Assembly: GCF_019279795.1 (NCBI RefSeq)
Contig: NC_056737.1
Coordinates: 44,110,946-44,174,945 of the forward strand
Origin: Protopterus annectens
Taxonomy: Eukaryota; Chordata; Ceratodontiformes; Protopteridae
Direction: 5' to 3'
DNA: 64,000 nucleotides
This document shows positions 54,330 to 64,000 of this stretch, piece after piece. A model generated the notes under the pieces. That model was not told the DNA's origin, did not search any database, and worked only from the letters and a program-made list of their open reading frames with translations. Made by a program: the position numbers and the translations under genes. The first letter of the stretch is position 1. Each line of letters begins with the position of its first letter.

Positions 54330-55280
54330 TTAGAGTGGAGGCAAAGAGATGTACTTGAAGAGTACCACATCGGTGAACAATGCCCAGAAACACATCCCTG
54401 TGAAGCATCCATTTTGGGATTTAGTGAAGGACCTGCTCAGAGTGTCTCCCACAATGGTCTGACCTGAAGGAGTATAAACTGCCTGAAGAGTCACTTGATA
54501 CTTGACAGCCAGTTCCCATACCAGAAGTGCCAGCTGACAAAGAGGGCTAGATTTTGTTCCACCTGTTTGTTGATATGCCACATAACTGTGGTATTGTCTG
54601 TGAGTAGCTTTAGAGGGAAGTCAAACAATAAAAATGTGGAACAAGCGATAAGGTGGAGAGAGCAACACCAAAGCAACAGCAAAAAAGAAAATGTCTGTGA
54701 CACTGAGGAAGGATGTTTTTTATACCTGAAAGCTTTGTCGCTTTTTAATAAATTTTATTTGGCTTGACAGTGTGGAGAGACTATTTTCTTTTTTGCAATA
54801 GCTTTAGAGGCCCTGGAGATAAAAGAGGATGAAAGGCCTGAAGAGACAGCATAAGAGCCTCATCTCTTTGATGTCGATGTGCTCCTTCTGCTGACGAGGC
54901 GACCACACTCCCTCAACCCTCAGGGAGCCAAACGTTGTTCCTCATCCCACATCTGAAGCATCTGTGAAAAGATCCTGAGAGGGAAGAGGGGATGAAAAGG
55001 GAGTCCTGGATTCAGAAACAACTGTTCCTTCTTGAGACAAGGAAGAAGAAGAACTGTAAAGTCTAGAGGATGTGCATGTTGAAGCCACACTGACTTCAGA
55101 AAGCACTGGAACTTCCTCATGTGGAGTTTGGCTAGAGGGAGCATCAGAATGGTGGAAGCCATGAAACCTAGAGCTCTCAGAAACTCCCTGGCTGTAATGG
55201 AGGCCAGGAGAAGAAGAGTTTGAAAGTAAAAATGAGAGTTAAAGCCTTTGGAGGAAGCAGGGATGCCAGCATTGACACCA
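54330..55280 (-). pseudogene. DIRS RNase H region, interrupted
   Basis: FPLKLLTDNTTVMWHINKQ carries the conserved TDNTT-x(3)-xINKQ block with its catalytic Asp. Downstream, ELAVKYQVTLQAVYTPSG and TIVGDTLSRSF match the AxxIPG...ADxLSR ending of DIRS RNase H. The 182-bp insertion at 54,605-54,810 splits the part upstream of the TDNTT block. The enzyme removes RNA from the RNA-DNA hybrid. Confidence 0.75.
54605..54810 (-). mobile_element. Short element with hammerhead-like core and 12-bp target duplication
   Basis: TAGCTTTAGAGG occurs at 54,605-54,616 and 54,799-54,810, bracketing 182 bp that interrupt the RNase H coding sequence. On the plus strand the insert contains CTGAGGA then CCTGAAAGCTTTGTC, that is CTGANGA and GAAA hammerhead boxes with a palindromic AAAGCTTT and a GTC triplet, followed by a TTTAATAAATTTTATTTGGCT tail. 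The tail resembles the arms of the hairpin at 681-812. I infer a small non-autonomous Penelope-type insertion; strand of insertion is plus relative to the motif. Confidence 0.75.
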
Positions 55281-55281
55281 T

Positions 55282-56049
55282 CTAAATCCTGAAATGCAGA
55301 AAGACATGATTCTGAGATGGAGTCAGAGAAGTCTTTTTGAAGTTTATCATGAACCCCTGGCTTGTAAGATGAGAAATGGCAAAATAAAGATTTTGCAAAA
55401 TGATCTCTGGAGAGGATGCCTGAATCAGCAGGTCATCCAAGTAAGGATTTGGATCACTTGAAGCCTGCAAAAAGCAATCACAGGAGAGAGACATTTGGTG
55501 AACACCTCTGGGGCAGTAGAAAGGCCAAAGGGCAAAGCACAGAACTGAAAATGCCAGGAAATAACAGAGAAATGCTAAAACTTCCTGAAAAGATGATGGA
55601 TCCAAATATGGAGATAAGCATCCTTGAGATCCGGGGACACCAGAAAGGTCTGAGGGAGCAAGAGAGGAAACAGAGACTGAAGGGACAACATTCGAAAGGA
55701 AGGCGCCTTCAGAGAAGTGTTTAGTTGAGAGAGGTCTAGAATCGGTCTCCAAGTACCCTCTTTTCTGATCACTCGAAACATTCTTGAGTAAAACTCCTTC
55801 CCCCTTTGGGACACAGGCACCTCTTGAATAGTTCCTTGAGACAAGAGATCTCAAAGAACCTCTGGAAAAAAAGGAAGCTTTTCCTGAGGAGCCTGAAGAA
55901 TTCCCATAAAAAGAGGATGGGATATCCACACCATGAAGTACCCCTGATGAATGACTTACATAATCCAAGAATCCTGGGTGGTTTGAAGCCAAATAGGAAG
56001 AGAAAGAGAAAGGTGAAGAGAAAGGGGAATGTTGCTGGGAACAGGCCAA
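55282..56049 (-). pseudogene. DIRS reverse transcriptase
   Basis: Across frames the RT blocks are: TIQEVPVSQRGKEFYSRMF and GTWRPILDLSQLN (blocks 1-2), FLVSPDLKDAYLHIWIH (motif A, DLKDAYLH), HFQFCALPFGLSTAPEVFTK (motif B region) and NPYLDDLLIQASSP (motif C, YLDD at 55,432-55,443). Motif order and the LPFGL block are those of DIRS/Ty3-type RTs rather than LINE RTs. At least two frame changes lie between motif A and motif C. Confidence 0.88.
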
Positions 56050-57930
56050 TAGTCAGACAGTACCTGATTTGTTAGGAAAGGAAGGCTTTTGAATCCATGC
56101 AGTCTGAGTGACCTTAGCAGAGGGAGCCCTTTACCACCCTTTTTACCTTTACCAGGAGGGCAAGATTGCCTATGAACAAAGGCTGGCTTAGAAAGGTGAC
56201 TTCTCTGAAATTTAGGAACAGAAGAAACAGACATGTTTAAGTTCCTGTAAGGCCTTGCCTTTGTCCTGTAGAGACTTAAACCAGTAGCTGCTTCCCCAAA
56301 CAAAAGTTTATTATCCAGAGGAGCATCCATCAACTTAGCCTTAATACCATCAAGTAAAGTTTGAAGCCAAAGCCAAGAATACCTCATCATTACTGAACTA
56401 AAAGCAACATCCTAGAAGAGGCATCTGCCGCATTATAGATACATTTAATAGAATGATGAACCACTTGTGAGGAAGTCCCTAGCAAGGAAAGAGCAGAAGA
56501 TTTACTCTGAGTCTGAAAGATCAGAAAAAAGCTGACAAGCCTGAGAACGAACAGCCAACACATACCTAGATATAAGGGTCTAATAATTAATTGCTCTAAA
56601 AGCTAGGATAGCCGAAGTATAAACCTTCTTACCCATCCTGTCCATGGTTCTGCTGTCCTTGTCAGAAGGCAGTAACTTGGATGAAGGAAGCAATTGAGAT
56701 GGCTTATCAAAGGCTACAGACATGACAGAGGAGTCAGCAGCAGGACATTTAAACAAAAAGGAACAATCATCAGGCACCCTATAAAACCTATCAGGCTTCT
56801 TGGGAGTGGAGGGAAAAGAATCAGCCACTTTAGAGGCATTGGAAAAAAAACAAACAGTAAAGCAGCCAAAACAGGAGGAATAGCTGCAGGTTTAGGAGAT
56901 TCCATCTGCAGTAACGCATAGTACCTCTTATGGATATCAGAGACCTGAGGTTAATCCCACTTAAAAAATTCCATCACCCTAGAGATTGTATCCCCATTGT
57001 TTCCCCAAAGGAAATTTCCTCAGAAGGAGTATCAGGACTATTAGATTCCTCCTCCTCTGACCCATAATTCAAAGGAGAAGGAATCTGAGTAGAATAAGTA
57101 AGGGATTCTTAATCATAATCCAACTCTTCCTCAGAAGAATTCAGTTCCCTAGGCCTTTTAAGTGGAGAAGAGAACCAAGGAGGAGGCCTTAATGACAGTA
57201 AAGCATTAAATAACCCCTGAGTAAAGGCCTGACACTCACTTTGTGGATCCCTAGGAGCAAAAGAAACATGTTTAGTTTTTCTGTTTCTTTTTTAAGGGAA
57301 CGTCCACCCTAGAAAACTGAGAAGGCTCTGACTCAGGATGGCATTCGATAACAATAGTAGGATCTTCTTCCCTAAGAAGAATATGGGGAACCACCCTTGA
57401 CCCCCTGGAAACAATCAACCATGGTTCCCCCCTGAACGTCCAAAACAGATGCCTCCAAAGCCTCATCAGACGTGTTACCTTCCAGGTCCTCACTGTCCTC
57501 CAAGCTGGACACGGCACAAAAATCCAAAAACATAGCCAGGCAAGCCTCTGGGTTTGTAACAACCTCAGGAGAAACACCCAGCAGAGGCTGGACAGAGGAA
57601 GATTCCAGTCTTACCTTTTTCACCTTCTTCTTCCTTGACTGTTGACCTTCGGGATGGGAAGTTCCATCCAATGTATCTTTAGCAAGAAGCTTAAGATGCT
57701 GGTTCTGAGATACAATAAAAGGGAAAAAAGCCTACTATGAAGGGGTTTTGGGATGAATGCCTGACAAATCAAACAAGCTGTATGGTCGTGAGAAGATCCC
57801 AAGCAAAAAAGGCACTTATCATGTTGGTCTTTCTGGGGAATCTGTCTCCCACACTGGCACTTACTCTTCCTGGATGACATTAGCCTCAAACAGCACAAAA
57901 AAGTCAAGAAAAAGAACAACCCCCCAACTG
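56050..57930 (-). pseudogene. DIRS gag-like ORF1
   Basis: From the 5' end (minus strand): MSSRKSKCQCGRQIPQKDQH with CLFCLGSSHDHTACLICQAF, the Cys/His-rich N-terminal block of DIRS ORF1 (57,620-57,890); an acidic segment (57,372-57,671); PKKPDRFYRVPDDCSFLF, then SVMSVAFDKPSQLLPSSKLL and LGKKVYTSAILAFRAINY-like blocks (56,580-56,828); and APLDNKLLFGEAATGL (56,300-56,330) near the end. The frame changes several times. The protein packages the RNA in DIRS elements. Confidence 0.82.
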
Positions 57931-58084
57931 GGTACTTATCTGCAATGGTGAGAACTTCAGCAAACAGGAGTAATCACCAGAATACAAAAATGCAGTGAAA
58001 ATGGCAGAAAACAGATGTAGGCAAACAGATCAATAATTAAAAATAGCTTTTGGACTGGTGGCAAAGAAGTTCTGAGGATGGTAT

Positions 58085-58255
58085 GCCTTAATGTCACCTT
58101 TATGCCCTATGCTATGCGATGAGCATTTGGGTGATGTTCACATACCTTAAAGCAATGGTAGGCTTTTGTAGACTGGCCAAACGTTGGGCTTCCATGGCAG
58201 GGAATCCAACACATAACGAATATTGCAGTGGTGATTGTAAGGACATCCCTACCTA
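58085..58255. repeat. DIRS inverted terminal repeat, 5' side
   Basis: GTCACCTTTATGCCCTATGC, CATTTGGGTGATGTTCACATACC, CGTTGGGCTTCCATGGCAGG and ATATTGCAGTGGTGATTGTAAGGACAT are the inverse of 52,480-52,640 with scattered differences. The element ends at about 58,250, where complementarity to the internal region stops. Confidence 0.88.
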
Positions 58256-58259
58256 CCTG

Positions 58260-59700
58260 TATATTATTAAACAAACTGCTTGTCTGACTAGACCCCCTTT
58301 TTCTCCTTTTTGTGATCCTCTCTCTATTCATTCCCCCTTTTAGATTACTGCCTTCACTCAAAGTTACCTTCCTTCCTCCATTGTCTTCTCCCTCATCTGG
58401 CTGGACTATATTCCCTCATTTCCATTTGTGCCATTTCCAGTGCTTTTTACTCCCTTTTCCCCCTGCCTGTCTCCTTTCATCTTCAATGAGTTGACTCAGT
58501 TTTTTTTACATCATGTCCCAATGGTGGCTCTTGTCTTTTCTATCTTCTTGTAATTACCTTCTTTCCTACTGTCATGACCAGCTCTACTGTTTCCTTGTAC
58601 ATGTCTGTTACATTATTCTGTTATCCAAGTAAGAATTTTTTTTTATTAGTTCCCCAGTCTCTGGTATTTTTTTCTCTAGTAGTGCCTGTGATTCCTTCTA
58701 TAATCCCTCCAGTTATCCAAAACTCCAAAATATGTGTCTCCATATTCCTCTTTCTTCCCTGCATCTATTTTGGCACATCCATGTGAAAAGTCTGACTTTT
58801 AGGGCTTTGGTGACATATCTAGGTAAGTTTAACATTTCTTCCAATTCAACTCTATGGATTTGTGTTCAAATCCAGACAGCTGAATGGGGAAGAAATATTA
58901 AACAGTCTTGATTTGTGTTCTAGAGTCTAATCCCAATTGTCTTATTTGACTTTTGTTTTCCTTGTTATTACATATTTTTATCCATTTCTTCCCAATTCTC
59001 TGGAGCCTCATTGTGGATGTACTTACATTTCCTGTACTAATTCAGGTATTTTTACCACATTTCCAATATTGTTCTCCATTTTATTCCATCTAACCTTCAC
59101 TCCCTGATACTTCCATTCCAAATTTTTTGTCAGCTGATATTCCTCTTTTATTGTTTCCCCAGATCTCCCTCTGCCTCCTATTAATATCTGTGGCCAGTAT
59201 TCAATCTTATATTGTTTTTATGCCATCTGGATAATATGCTCCTATTTTCTTCATTCCTATTCAAACACCCTATAGGAATAATTCTTTCGCTCAGTTTTTT
59301 CATCCAGGATCTCGTCTCCTCTTACTAAATACCCTCTGAGTTTCATTAGTCCATGTCAACTGCAACGTTTTATTTGGCGTTCCTAGTAGTGTTTCTATGA
59401 TATCCCTTTTTTTTCTTCAGTTTTCTTCTTTCTTCTATGTCATTTTTTCCAATCCACTTCATATCCCACCCAGGAATTTGTGCTACCGCAGATGCTTGCA
59501 CAACAGTCTGTAGGCCTGGTACCCTCAGACCTCACCCCTCTACTGATACTCTAATGCTCTCTGAGTTTACTCTTGGATTCTTTCCATCCCAGATTTTATC
59601 CTCTAACTAATTGCTCCACTTTTTTCAAGAGCTCTGTTCCTGGCAATATCCAGAATACCTGTCCTAAATAAGCAAATGAGCAATCATGTTTTATACGTCC
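58260..59700 (-). pseudogene. L1/Tx1-like LINE, endonuclease end and linker
   Basis: On the minus strand, DIIETLLGTPNKTLQLTWTN continues ETQRVFS (about 59,330-59,420). This matches the LxDxWRxxNPxxxxFTWTN...SRIDY region of L1/Tx1 APE endonucleases. Downstream is purine-rich coding-like sequence with a KYLG-like word and many charged helices, ending near the DIRS terminus. No RT block is readable here. It is a different copy from the one at 38.5-43.4 kb. Confidence 0.5.
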
Positions 59701-60199
59701 GAAAATTCACTAGCTAAACTCTCTCCACTGCTCTATGAGGGGGATATGGGCTTATCCCAGAAGACATGATTTTCAGAGGAAGACTCTCCAGCTACTTCAG
59801 GACAACTGACAAAGAAAAAAATGGATATTTTCCAGTTTTTAAGAGAAGGATGTTAGAAAGGCAGAAAGCAGCTTTTTTATGAATCAGAAGGGAAATAATA
59901 CCAAAAGGTTCTATTCAAAACTGCAAGATTATCATAATATCATGGTATCATAGTAGAATCCTAGGTTATCGACCCAAAGAACCTTTTTAAGCCTAGCCAC
60001 TCTTTCTAATAAAATTTAATAGCTATCGGTTCCCAAGGGTTTGTTGGGATATATATATACTTGGACAGGGGTGACCAAGTATATTCTTGTGCTGGGTGGC
60101 CAAGCATTTACAAGCTTATGCACTCTAATAGAGACATAGGTGCCAGATCAGAGGTATATTTACATTTCCCTAGTCACTGATCCATGTTTCAGTTGAATA

Positions 60200-61460
60200 A
60201 GTGCAGAGATGAACTCTGTTTTACATGTTTTGGAAACCTGTTCCAGTGAATGGGGGACCTCTAAGACATTTACCTGTCCCTCCAGCGTATCCTGTTTATG
60301 TTGCAGGTAAGGTTTAGATCCCTGGATTGGGTGTTCTTGATGCTATTTGATTTACAGATGTGCAACAGGTCCATTATAGCTGTATCAGCGAATGTTTTAT
60401 AGGCCAGGTATAGGTTACCTCTTAGCAGCCTCTAGGAAACCAAATAAAAGGCTAAGTCTTTGAGGCAGCCCACATAGGACTTGTTTTCCACACCATGTGT
60501 TCTTTTTGTGAGGCATCTCTGAGGATGTTGCAGTCATACCTCTCAACTGTGCAGATCTTTGCAGAATTTCCAGAGTTTTGCTTTATATTTTTGGTGTGTT
60601 CCTCATAAAAGTTGTGCTTTTCTAGCAAATCACTGAAAATTGAAGTCACTCAAAACTCAAATGTATTTCAAATGATTTACATTTGAGTTTTAGACTGCAT
60701 ATCGTTCAGAAAAGACATGCTAACAAAAATCCTGTTATTCTAGCAACTTTATAAGTTTATATGAGCAATATTTAAATTATGTCTCTATTTTTGAGCCTTT
60801 GTCCCCCCATTATTTTAGGCTTTGTCTAAATTGCATGCACTAAGAGATTGAAAGGTTTGGCTACAGTTATTGCATATGCCTGCCCAGGTATATACTGAAC
60901 ATGGCAATGTACTCAATGATTGGTCATAAGAGAGCAGAGTACAAAATGTAAAAGTGACATGTTTGGATCTAGATGCCATATCTTTGTTTATAGGTTTTGC
61001 AACATAGAATTGTTTCCTCATACATGATGATTAAATGCCAAATAGCTGTGTAAATGCGTTCCCAATTCCTTGACTGCACAGTCTACTGTTAGCGGTGTCT
61101 TGTCAATGTTGTAGTTTGCTGGAGTAGCCAAAAGATACTATGATGTACTTTTTGGCATTGAGTTTTAGACCATGACTCTGCAAACTTAGTCAGCCAGTGG
61201 CCTTTGACATTATCTTTGACCTCAGAGAAGTAAATTAGGATATCCACGATTATTCTCCTATAGTTTTGCATATCCGGCTAGTCAGGCTTATGAGTCAATA
61301 ATTCCCCAGGTCTGTGGATGGCCCACCCTTGTGTAGTGGGTTAACCATTGCAGTCTTCCATTCATTTGACATGAAGTCTGTTTGGAGACTGTGATTAAGC
61401 AATGATTCTAATGGGCCTGATAGTTCATCTTCATGCTATTAAGGAAACATCCTGGGATAT
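60200..61460 (-). pseudogene. Reverse transcriptase remnants of the CR1-like LINE
   Basis: Short minus-strand frames preserve HWLTKFAES-like sequence (61,089-61,271; expected LTKFADDCKLG, motif C, with both Asp lost or shifted), LKLNAKKYIIVSFG-like sequence near 61,130-61,170, and MTNHSMHIAMFS-type sequence near 60,900. The C-terminal block around 60,270-60,300 encodes NRIRWRDR-like residues. Too damaged for a continuous reading. Confidence 0.55.
60535..60830 (+). repeat. Dispersed repeat, copy B
   Basis: Carries the same ordered words as 46,985-47,400 (ATACCTCTCAACTGTGCAG, GTGTTCCTCAT, TTTTCTAGCAAATCA, ATGAGCAATAT). It interrupts the CR1-like ORF2 C-terminus, which resumes at about 60,840, so it is a later insertion. 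Confidence 0.65.
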
Positions 61461-61892
61461 TATTGGGTGGAATTGATGTAGTGTTCTTGGCCTTGGAGAG
61501 CACCTTGAGTACCTGCTCTATAGTGATAGTTGGAGGGGAAATGAATGTGAGTGTTTCTTGAGGGGTCATCTGTTGGGGAAGGGGGAATAAAATTAAATTT
61601 ATCAGCCAAGAGGTTTGCTATTATCTTCTGGCTCTGACAAGGTGGCACCATTTACAATTAATTTAGTACACTGCCGTGTATTGACTTTGGAGTTATGGAC
61701 ATTGCTGAAGAAAGCTTTGTGATTGTTGTTGGCCTTGAGATTAATTTTACAACAAATGTGGCTTTGGTAGACTTGATTAGCCTCCTAAGCTTGTTGAGGT
61801 TGCTGAGGGATTCTTTACCTTGTCAGCATTCAACCAGGGCAGCTTGTTTTTTGAGTTGATCCTGTGCTTAATCCTGGTAGGTACAGCTGTGT

Positions 61893-62860
61893 CTATGAAG
61901 CTGTTAATATGATTATGCAGGGTTTCTGTGAATGATTCAGTGTAGACAGTGGTATTCTTAGGGTTTGGGGAGGCTTGAAATTTGCCAGTGTGTCACTTAG
62001 TAGCAGAAAGTTTGCCCTAAAATAATCTCTGAAAGTTCCAGGGTTAAAACGTTTCCCTGGTTTTACCTTTACTTCAAATAAGACAGCTTTATGGTCTGAC
62101 CTAATCAGCGAGGACATTACACTATGGATAGTGGAATATTCTGCCATATTTGTGAAGACCAGGTCAAGGATGTTTGTAATCCTAGTCGGTGTACCGACTA
62201 ACTGGTTCAAGGTGTTTGCATTTGCAAAGTTCAGGAATCTGTGGGCCTGCATGTTAGGAGTCATGTATAAGTCCCACTTTATACTGGGTATTTAAAGTCA
62301 CCCATGAGTGCAGTGATGATTTGAATGGAGAGTGTCTCCAGCACATTTAAGTATGTGTTATAGCTTTCCTGGGTCATAGAAGGGGAGAACTATAACATTC
62401 AAGGATATGTCATGGGACTTTGTTTAAGGTACTTTGGACATGAGAAGCTCAAGCACATTATAGAGATGGATCAGCCTTGATGCGTATTTGTTTTTAATGT
62501 AAATAGAGACACCTCCACCTTTTATTCCTTCATGTGCAGTAATTGGTAGTCACTGGTTGTCATAATAGTTAAGGTGTTTACCTCATAAACAAAAGGCACA
62601 GGGTTTGATTCTCACCTCTGAATGGAAATTGACTAGGCTTAAAATTGCCAGCAAGGGCAGTTAGCCTAGTGCTTACCTATGAACGATGTGGGGAAGGCAT
62701 TGTACCCCTGCACTACTGGGGTGCTCTGTAGCTTTAAACCATATCTCAATAACTAGACAGATGTCTACATTTTCCAGGGTGAGGAGAGTTTGCAGGGGAT
62801 GGAGCTCCTATTTAGACTTCTGGCATTGAGCAGTAACACATTCAGATTTTCCTAGGCTAG
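61893..62860 (-). pseudogene. APE endonuclease of the CR1-like LINE, split by a SINE
   Basis: From the 5' side: LNVLLLNARSLN at about 62,820, VDICLVIEIWFKAT near 62,760, then (after the SINE) KGGGVSIYIKNKYASRL near 62,490, and the C-terminal part HRFLNFANANTLNQLVGTPT, TNILDLVFTN and SSLIRSDHKAVLFEV (61,893-62,264), which contains the catalytic SDH motif intact. Several stops and shifts lie between. Confidence 0.75.
62545..62700 (+). mobile_element. tRNA-headed SINE with CR1-like tail, plus strand
   Basis: CATAATAGTTAAGGTGTTTACCTC and GGCACAGGGTTTGATTCTCACC (B-box-like) form the head; the tail is ACTAGGCTTAAAATTGCCAG and AGTTAGCCTAGTGCTTACCTATGAAC. The latter parallels the CR1-like 3' end GGCTAGGCTTATAAATGCCC and TAGCCTAGTATGAACCTATGAAC. 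It is inserted in the endonuclease coding sequence of the decayed CR1-like LINE. Confidence 0.82.
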
Positions 62861-63059
62861 ACTAGCTATGTTAGTAGGTTTATCAGGGTAGCAGTGACTA
62901 CAAAAGGCAGTATGCGGGTGGACAAGGTTTTGGAAATATTATGGGACAGATGCATAACTTCCCTGGAAAAGGAACACAGTCTATTGACCATATCCTCCCA
63001 GGCTGACAAATATTGTACCCCAATGAATGACATCATACTCCAAGCCAATTGTTAAAGTC

Positions 63060-63430
63060 AATTATTTCCTGTTCATATTGTGACATCATCCTTGGAGAAG
63101 GTAGAATGCTACTCAATGCTAGGCTCATACCGGCCTGGGGCACATACACTGAGAACTACATCATGTTTCCTCATGTAGTCCAGGGAGGTACATTCCAGGT
63201 CATTTATGCCCACATGGACTATGACTGAGTGATATTGGTATTTGTGGTTCAATGACCTATGTAATCTGATGGATCTTGGTCCCTGACAGACACCTGACCA
63301 TGACTCTCTCCTTATTTAGTCTGGTGAGTGGGACATGTGTGTGTCTCACAGTGGAGTCTGCTATGACCAAGATATTGGGCTTAGAAGTTGTGAGCCTATC
63401 AGATGTGACCTTATGTGTTATGTTGCATGT
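63060..63430 (-). pseudogene. SGNH-esterase remnant of CR1-like ORF1
   Basis: Frames read ILVIADSTVRHTHVPLTRLN (block I, Gly of GDS changed to Ala), ERVMVRCLSGTKIHQIT and VIVHVGINDLECTSLDYM (block III, GIND). The order and spacing match 26,786-27,020 on the plus strand. The DxxH block is not readable. Confidence 0.7.
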
Positions 63431-63581
63431 TGAATTTATGGAATGCTCTTGAGGTTGCTAAGGATACTTTTTGTTTGTGCAACATCTGGGAGGTCTTTGT
63501 GTTTTGGGGGAAATTACATTTAAGAGCCAAAGCATATGTGGTTTTATGCATCTGGTCCGTAGTATAGGAGATAGGTGTAGT

Positions 63582-63586
<5 letters not shown>

Positions 63587-63640
<54 letters not shown>
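63587..63640. repeat. (TG)n microsatellite
   Basis: About 27 TG units, within ORF1 of the decayed CR1-like LINE. Confidence 0.95.
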
Positions 63641-63644
<4 letters not shown>

Positions 63645-63679
63645 TGTTACTGACAATCTGTTTGCTATTATAAGTGCTT

Positions 63680-63860
63680 GCATTTGAGAGCCTTGCCTCC
63701 AGTGACATTAAGTAACTACATCTCTTACACACCATATCAGTTTGTTTAAGATTTAATGATTGTCAATAAACATGAAACAATTTCTGCATTGCTTCAGGAC
63801 TCCTATATACACCAGGCTGTCTGCAGAGATAGCGGAGAAGTGTATGTCCATGACTACAGA
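63680..63860 (-). pseudogene. CR1-like ORF1 zinc finger, second copy
   Basis: On the minus strand, SLVYIGVLKQCRNCFMFIDN is followed, after a frame break, by VCKRCSYLMSLEARLSNAST. It parallels LVNLGILRQCYNCLMYTDN and CERC...LEAKLSQLSTG at 25.1-25.2 kb, so the Cys pairs are conserved in both subfamilies. Confidence 0.7.
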
Positions 63861-64000
63861 ACCTTATTTCAGGTTCTACAAGGGGATGGTACAAGAGGGG
63901 TTTTCAGCTGGATAACTTGGTTGCTGTAAAAGTATAGACTACAATCAGGTATAAGACCAAACTTTTTGTAAACATTATCTCCCTCTGGTAAGCTGCCCAG

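Larger units (their letters stand above)
52464..58255 (-). mobile_element. DIRS-like tyrosine-recombinase retrotransposon, near complete
   Basis: A 5.8-kb element coding on the minus strand in the order gag-like ORF1, RT, RNase H and tyrosine recombinase, bounded by inverted terminal repeats and with an internal complementary region near its 3' end. This combination defines DIRS elements, which replicate through a circular DNA and integrate by recombinase without target duplication. Coding regions have several frameshifts and stops, and a 182-bp element has inserted in the RNase H region, so it is inactive. All parts of the structure remain recognisable. Confidence 0.92.
59930..63900 (-). mobile_element. 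CR1-like LINE, near full length, decayed, minus strand
   Basis: From right to left: ORF1 zinc finger (CRNCFMFIDN and CKRCSY near 63,690-63,830), SGNH-esterase remnant (63,060-63,410), APE endonuclease (61,890-62,860), RT remnants and C-terminus to about 60,000, then an ATCATGGTATCATAG octamer-type tail near 59,935. It follows the same plan as the element at 23.9-30.2 kb but is more diverged and has a different tail, so it is another subfamily. A (TG)n array, a SINE and a dispersed repeat have been added to it. Confidence 0.75.

Noticed and set aside
55416..56075. Lys/Arg-rich plus-strand frames over the DIRS RT
   Set aside because: The minus strand here encodes clear RT blocks; the plus-strand frames are antisense shadows.

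Overview
The window is AT-rich vertebrate intergenic DNA made almost entirely of dead or dying retrotransposons. I found no host exon, tRNA gene or rRNA gene that I would defend. The element mix is CR1-like and L2-like LINEs, LINEs with a restriction-like endonuclease, L1/Tx1-like LINEs, Penelope-like elements with GIY-YIG domains and hammerhead-like motifs, a DIRS tyrosine-recombinase element, and a tRNA-headed SINE. This mix, together with long (CA)n and (TA)n arrays, suggests a large-genome lobe-finned fish or amphibian (lungfish, caecilian or salamander). That assignment is inference.

Region by region. 0-12.5 kb: a restriction-like-endonuclease LINE (RLE LINE) on the + strand is apparently split by an L2-like LINE on the - strand (about 1.92-6.88 kb) and followed by a decayed + strand L2-like LINE (10.4-12.5 kb). 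13.4-19 kb: a CR1-like 3' fragment, then an old Penelope-like GIY-YIG segment cut by a 4.6-kb Penelope-like element (14,104-18,748). The inserted element has direct terminal pseudo-LTRs, a 15-bp target duplication, two reading frames and two hammerhead-like motifs. 22-23.6 kb: a second RLE LINE copy. 23.9-30.2 kb: the best CR1-like LINE, with tandem 5' repeats, a zinc-finger plus SGNH-esterase ORF1 interrupted by an antisense Penelope fragment, and an endonuclease-RT ORF2. 31.8-34.3 kb: a Penelope-type tail with a hairpin, CR1-like fragments and a SINE-like piece. 38.5-43.4 kb: an L1/Tx1-like LINE on the - strand, hit twice by CR1-like copies in the same orientation. 44-52 kb: no coding feature, but several fold-back repeats, a CpG-richer block with a ~58-bp minisatellite, and a SINE. 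52.46-58.25 kb: a nearly complete DIRS element on the - strand with inverted termini and an internal complementary region. 58.3-59.7 kb: another L1/Tx1-like piece. 59.9 kb to near the window end: a decayed, near-full-length CR1-like LINE (- strand) carrying a SINE and another repeat.

The elements are linked. The SINE shares its 3' tail with the CR1-like LINE, so it was probably mobilised by it. Penelope-type tails recur inside other elements, next to perfect or near-perfect hairpins. The nesting gives a relative order of insertion at several places. Translations are broken by stops and frameshifts nearly everywhere. The Penelope element at 14-18.7 kb and the 3' half of the CR1-like LINE at 28.7-30.1 kb are the least damaged.
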